A stretch of 51,338 bases of DNA, taken from assembly GCA_903827955.1 (NCBI GenBank), contig CAIKKJ010000185.1, positions 1 through 51,338 on the forward strand. Direction: 5' to 3'. The notes below the pieces were generated by a model, which saw nothing but the letters and a program-made list of their open reading frames with translations, searched no databases and had not been told where the DNA came from. The DNA is from an uncultured Verrucomicrobia subdivision 3 bacterium. Its GTDB lineage: Bacteria > Verrucomicrobiota > Verrucomicrobiia > Limisphaerales > UBA11358. The position numbers were made by a program, and so were the translations under genes. Each line of letters opens with the position of its first letter. Position 1 is the first letter of the stretch. Positions 49,739 through 51,338 of this stretch are shown in pieces.

Positions 49739-50674
49739 ATGAAAGCGTTCGCCGCACCCGCAGGATTTCGCAACTCGGCGGTTTCAAAATTCTCCGCGCC
49801 CACCGTGGACGCCGTGATGGTCGAGGAACGCGCCGCGTCCTTCGGCAAGCGCAGCATCAAGACTTCCGCCAAGCTCGCCGGCCTCAAGCTCGCCGTCTCC
49901 ATGTGCGACCTCACCACGCTCGAGGGCAAGGACACGCCCGGCAAAGTCGCCTATCTCTGCCGCAAAGCGCTCCAGCCAATCGAGGCGAAATACGACGTGC
50001 CGAGCTGCGCCGCCGTGTGCGTTTATCAGAACATGGTGAAATACGCGCGCAAGTTTCTCGGCGATGTTTCGCCCGTGAACATCGCCGCGGTCGCCACCGG
50101 ATTCCCGAGCGGCCAATATCCGTTGCGCACCAAGCTCGAAGAAGTCCGCCGCACCGTGGCGGATGGCGCGGATGAAATTGACATGGTCATTGACCGTTGC
50201 GCCTTTCTCGCCGGCGACCACGCGAAAGTCTTCGACGAAATCGCCGCCACGAAGGAAGCCTGCGGCGCGGCGCATTTGAAGGTCATTCTCGAAACCGGCG
50301 AACTCGTCACCTACGACAACGTCCGCCTCGCGAGCGAAATCGCCATGCAGGCCGGCGGCGATTTCATCAAGACCAGCACTGGCAAAGTTTCGCCCGCCGC
50401 GACCATGCCCGTCACTCTCGTGATGCTGGAAGCCATCCGCGATTATTTTTTTGCCACCGGCATCCGCATCGGCATGAAGCCCGCCGGCGGCATCCGCACG
50501 TCCAAGCAGGCGCTCGCCTACCTCGTGATGGTCAAGGAAACCCTCGGCGACGACTGGCTCAACCCGCAGATGTTCCGCTTCGGCGCAAGCACGCTCGTCA
50601 ACGACGTGCTCATGCAAATCGTGAAAAACGTCGAAGGCAATTATCAAGGCCCGGATTATTTTTCACTGCCTTAA
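49739..50674 (+). CDS. deoC: deoxyribose-phosphate aldolase
   Basis: 311 residues. It cleaves deoxyribose 5-phosphate to glyceraldehyde 3-phosphate and acetaldehyde. DeoC signature: AAVATGFPSGQ, then LKVILETGELVTYD, and the Schiff-base Lys in GGDFIKTSTGK near residue 210, followed by GIRIGMKPAGGIRTSKQAL. The N-terminus is longer than E. coli DeoC. The gene at 51205 that continues past a small inserted gene may be its partner, a possible aldehyde dehydrogenase. A regulatory region lies in the 140 bases upstream, shared with the divergent protease gene. Confidence 0.95.
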   Translation: MKAFAAPAGFRNSAVSKFSAPTVDAVMVEERAASFGKRSIKTSAKLAGLKLAVSMCDLTTLEGKDTPGKVAYLCRKALQPIEAKYDVPSCAAVCVYQNMVKYARKFLGDVSPVNIAAVATGFPSGQYPLRTKLEEVRRTVADGADEIDMVIDRCAFLAGDHAKVFDEIAATKEACGAAHLKVILETGELVTYDNVRLASEIAMQAGGDFIKTSTGKVSPAATMPVTLVMLEAIRDYFFATGIRIGMKPAGGIRTSKQALAYLVMVKETLGDDWLNPQMFRFGASTLVNDVLMQIVKNVEGNYQGPDYFSLP

Positions 50675-50680
50675 TTTTTT

Positions 50681-50709
50681 AGACAGAATTAACAAAATTT
50701 ACAGAATTA
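50681..50709 (+). repeat. left inverted repeat of the GxxExxY cassette
   Basis: 29 bases starting AGACAGAATTAACAAAATTT, seven bases after the deoC stop. Its reverse complement matches 51172-51201 with only about three differences; the same sequence type also occurs inside the gene's first codons at 50748-50776. Confidence 0.8.
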
Positions 50710-50715
50710 AAACCC

Positions 50716-51174
50716 ATGAATTCATCAGCCAAAATTTCTGAAAAGGAAATTCTGCATAATTCTGTGAATTCTGTCTCAAAACCTGAATACGATCTTGCCG
50801 GTCAAGTCATTGGACTCGCGATGAAAGTCCATCGCACGCTCGGCTCGGGCTTTCTCGAATTAGTTTATCAGAAAGCGTTGCTCTACGAATTGGTCAAAGC
50901 CGGTTTCAAAGTTGAGTCCGACAAACCAATTCAAGTGTGTTACGAAGGTGTGATTGTTGGCGATTTTAAGTCCGATTTGATCGTGAATGAGGAATTGATT
51001 ATCGAACTAAAAGCCGTCTCCTGTATCATCGTCGAACATGAGGTGCAACTCGTGAATTACCTCACCGCGACTGGCAAGGATAACGGCCTGCTGATTAATT
51101 TCGGCGGACGCAGTCTTGAATACAAAAAGAAATTTAAAAACCCAAAGCCAGCGGAGATTCCGGCCTTCCGCTAA
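50716..51174 (+). CDS. GxxExxY protein
   Basis: 152 residues. Named for the motif in LGSGFLELVYQKALLYEL (G-x-x-E-x-x-Y; here GSGFLELVY). The core strand FKSDLIVNEELIIELKAVSC has the Asp ... Glu-x-Lys pattern of PD-(D/E)xK nuclease folds. The family is multi-copy in Verrucomicrobiota and related genomes and its function is unknown. Here it sits between deoC and the following gene and is flanked by 29-30-base inverted repeats. The right repeat overlaps its stop codon, and a third copy forms codons 11-20 (KEILHNSVNSVSK). This looks like a mobile cassette. Confidence 0.88.
   Translation: MNSSAKISEKEILHNSVNSVSKPEYDLAGQVIGLAMKVHRTLGSGFLELVYQKALLYELVKAGFKVESDKPIQVCYEGVIVGDFKSDLIVNEELIIELKAVSCIIVEHEVQLVNYLTATGKDNGLLINFGGRSLEYKKKFKNPKPAEIPAFR
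50748..50776 (-). repeat. internal copy of the cassette repeat within the GxxExxY gene
   Basis: AATTCTGCATAATTCTGTGA and the nine bases after it (to 50776) are in the same orientation as the right flank repeat at 51172-51201 and inverted to the left one. It is part of the coding sequence. Confidence 0.75.
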
Positions 51175-51201
51175 TTCTGCATAATTTTGTTAATTCTGTC
51201 T
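51172..51201 (-). repeat. right inverted repeat of the GxxExxY cassette
   Basis: 30 bases starting TAATTCTGCATAATTTTGTT. The first three bases are the gene's TAA stop. Inverted relative to 50681-50709. Confidence 0.8.
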
Positions 51202-51204
51202 AAA

Positions 51205-51338
51205 ATGAAAACGAAATCCAAAGCTGTGAAACTTTCTCCCAAGCGCGCCGTCGCTGCTTCAACTCACGCAGTTGTGCCGTTGAAAGACCGCAAACTCAAT
51301 TTCGGCAACAAGTGGGACTTTGCGCCCGCGCCGGAGGA
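51205..51338 (+). CDS. start of a gene after deoC, possibly aldehyde dehydrogenase (partial, runs off right edge)
   Basis: Open from the ATG at 51205 to the window end (44 complete codons): MKTKSKAVKLSPKRAVAAST then LKDRKLNFGNKWDFAPAPE. The first half is basic, as in the targeting or flexible leaders of some enzymes. The F-G-N-K-W-D-x-A-P-A-P-E segment recalls aldehyde dehydrogenases linked to deoC in this group, and acetaldehyde from DeoC would be its natural substrate. I cannot confirm this from so short a piece. The ATG lies three bases after the right repeat of the GxxExxY cassette. Confidence 0.5.
   Translation, partial: MKTKSKAVKLSPKRAVAASTHAVVPLKDRKLNFGNKWDFAPAPE

Overview
The window looks like a chromosomal piece of a Verrucomicrobiota bacterium, probably near Pedosphaera/Limisphaerales. 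The evidence is two large prepilin-type proteins with the [19 protein letters not shown] helix, a PEP-CTERM protein, a GxxExxY gene, a beta-helix protein with the C-terminal domain common in that phylum, and a GC-rich genome with many four-base ATGA start/stop overlaps. The lineage is an inference from gene content only.

Layout. 1-6860: end of ispG, an MFS sugar-type transporter, a B12-binding radical SAM enzyme, an EamA transporter, two prepilin-like proteins (one frameshifted) and a small membrane-anchored protein. 6926-7000: tRNA-Val(CAC). 7167-17345: a mobile island of about 10.2 kb, AT-richer than its surroundings. It carries a large serine integrase, a DUF1828/DUF1829 gene with a partner, an McrBC restriction system with accessory genes, and a small serine recombinase. 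The island has split a host gene, whose 3' end lies at 7002-7166 and 5' end at 17341-17714. It carries an intact homologue of that gene just inside its right end. 17823-19224: sulfotransferase and rnhB. 19221-23098: a yraN locus invaded repeatedly by an IS630-like DDE element whose left end is itself the 3' part of yraN, so that insertion rebuilds the gene. Three yraN 3' ends, one intact and one truncated transposase, and three right-end copies are visible.

23164-30950: a tightly packed run of co-directional genes. It holds an ECF sigma factor, a rhomboid-like pseudoprotease, a PflA-type radical SAM enzyme, a 55-residue protein, a Ycf46-like AAA ATPase with DUF1257 (Ycf35-like) and DUF2997 partners, a signal-peptidase-like protein lacking catalytic residues, a TPR protein and PilT. 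31007-38085: a type IV pilus/type II secretion group (PilC/GspF, then GspH-, I-, J- and K-like pseudopilins) with TPR and lipoprotein genes. 38118-43219 is mostly on the minus strand: a TPR protein, a LolA-like protein, Lon protease, Hsp20 and a small Cys/His-rich protein, with a cluster of hairpins between lon and the LolA-like gene. 43320-51338: a thioesterase, a PEP-CTERM protein, purF, an astacin/beta-helix secreted protein, deoC, a GxxExxY gene flanked by inverted repeats, and the start of a further gene.

The strongest theme is mobile DNA that enters a conserved protein gene and supplies the replacement. The serine-integrase island brings a whole spare copy positioned behind the host gene's 5' part. 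The IS630-like element brings only the missing 3' half, fused in frame. All assignments come from reading the sequence; no database search was run.
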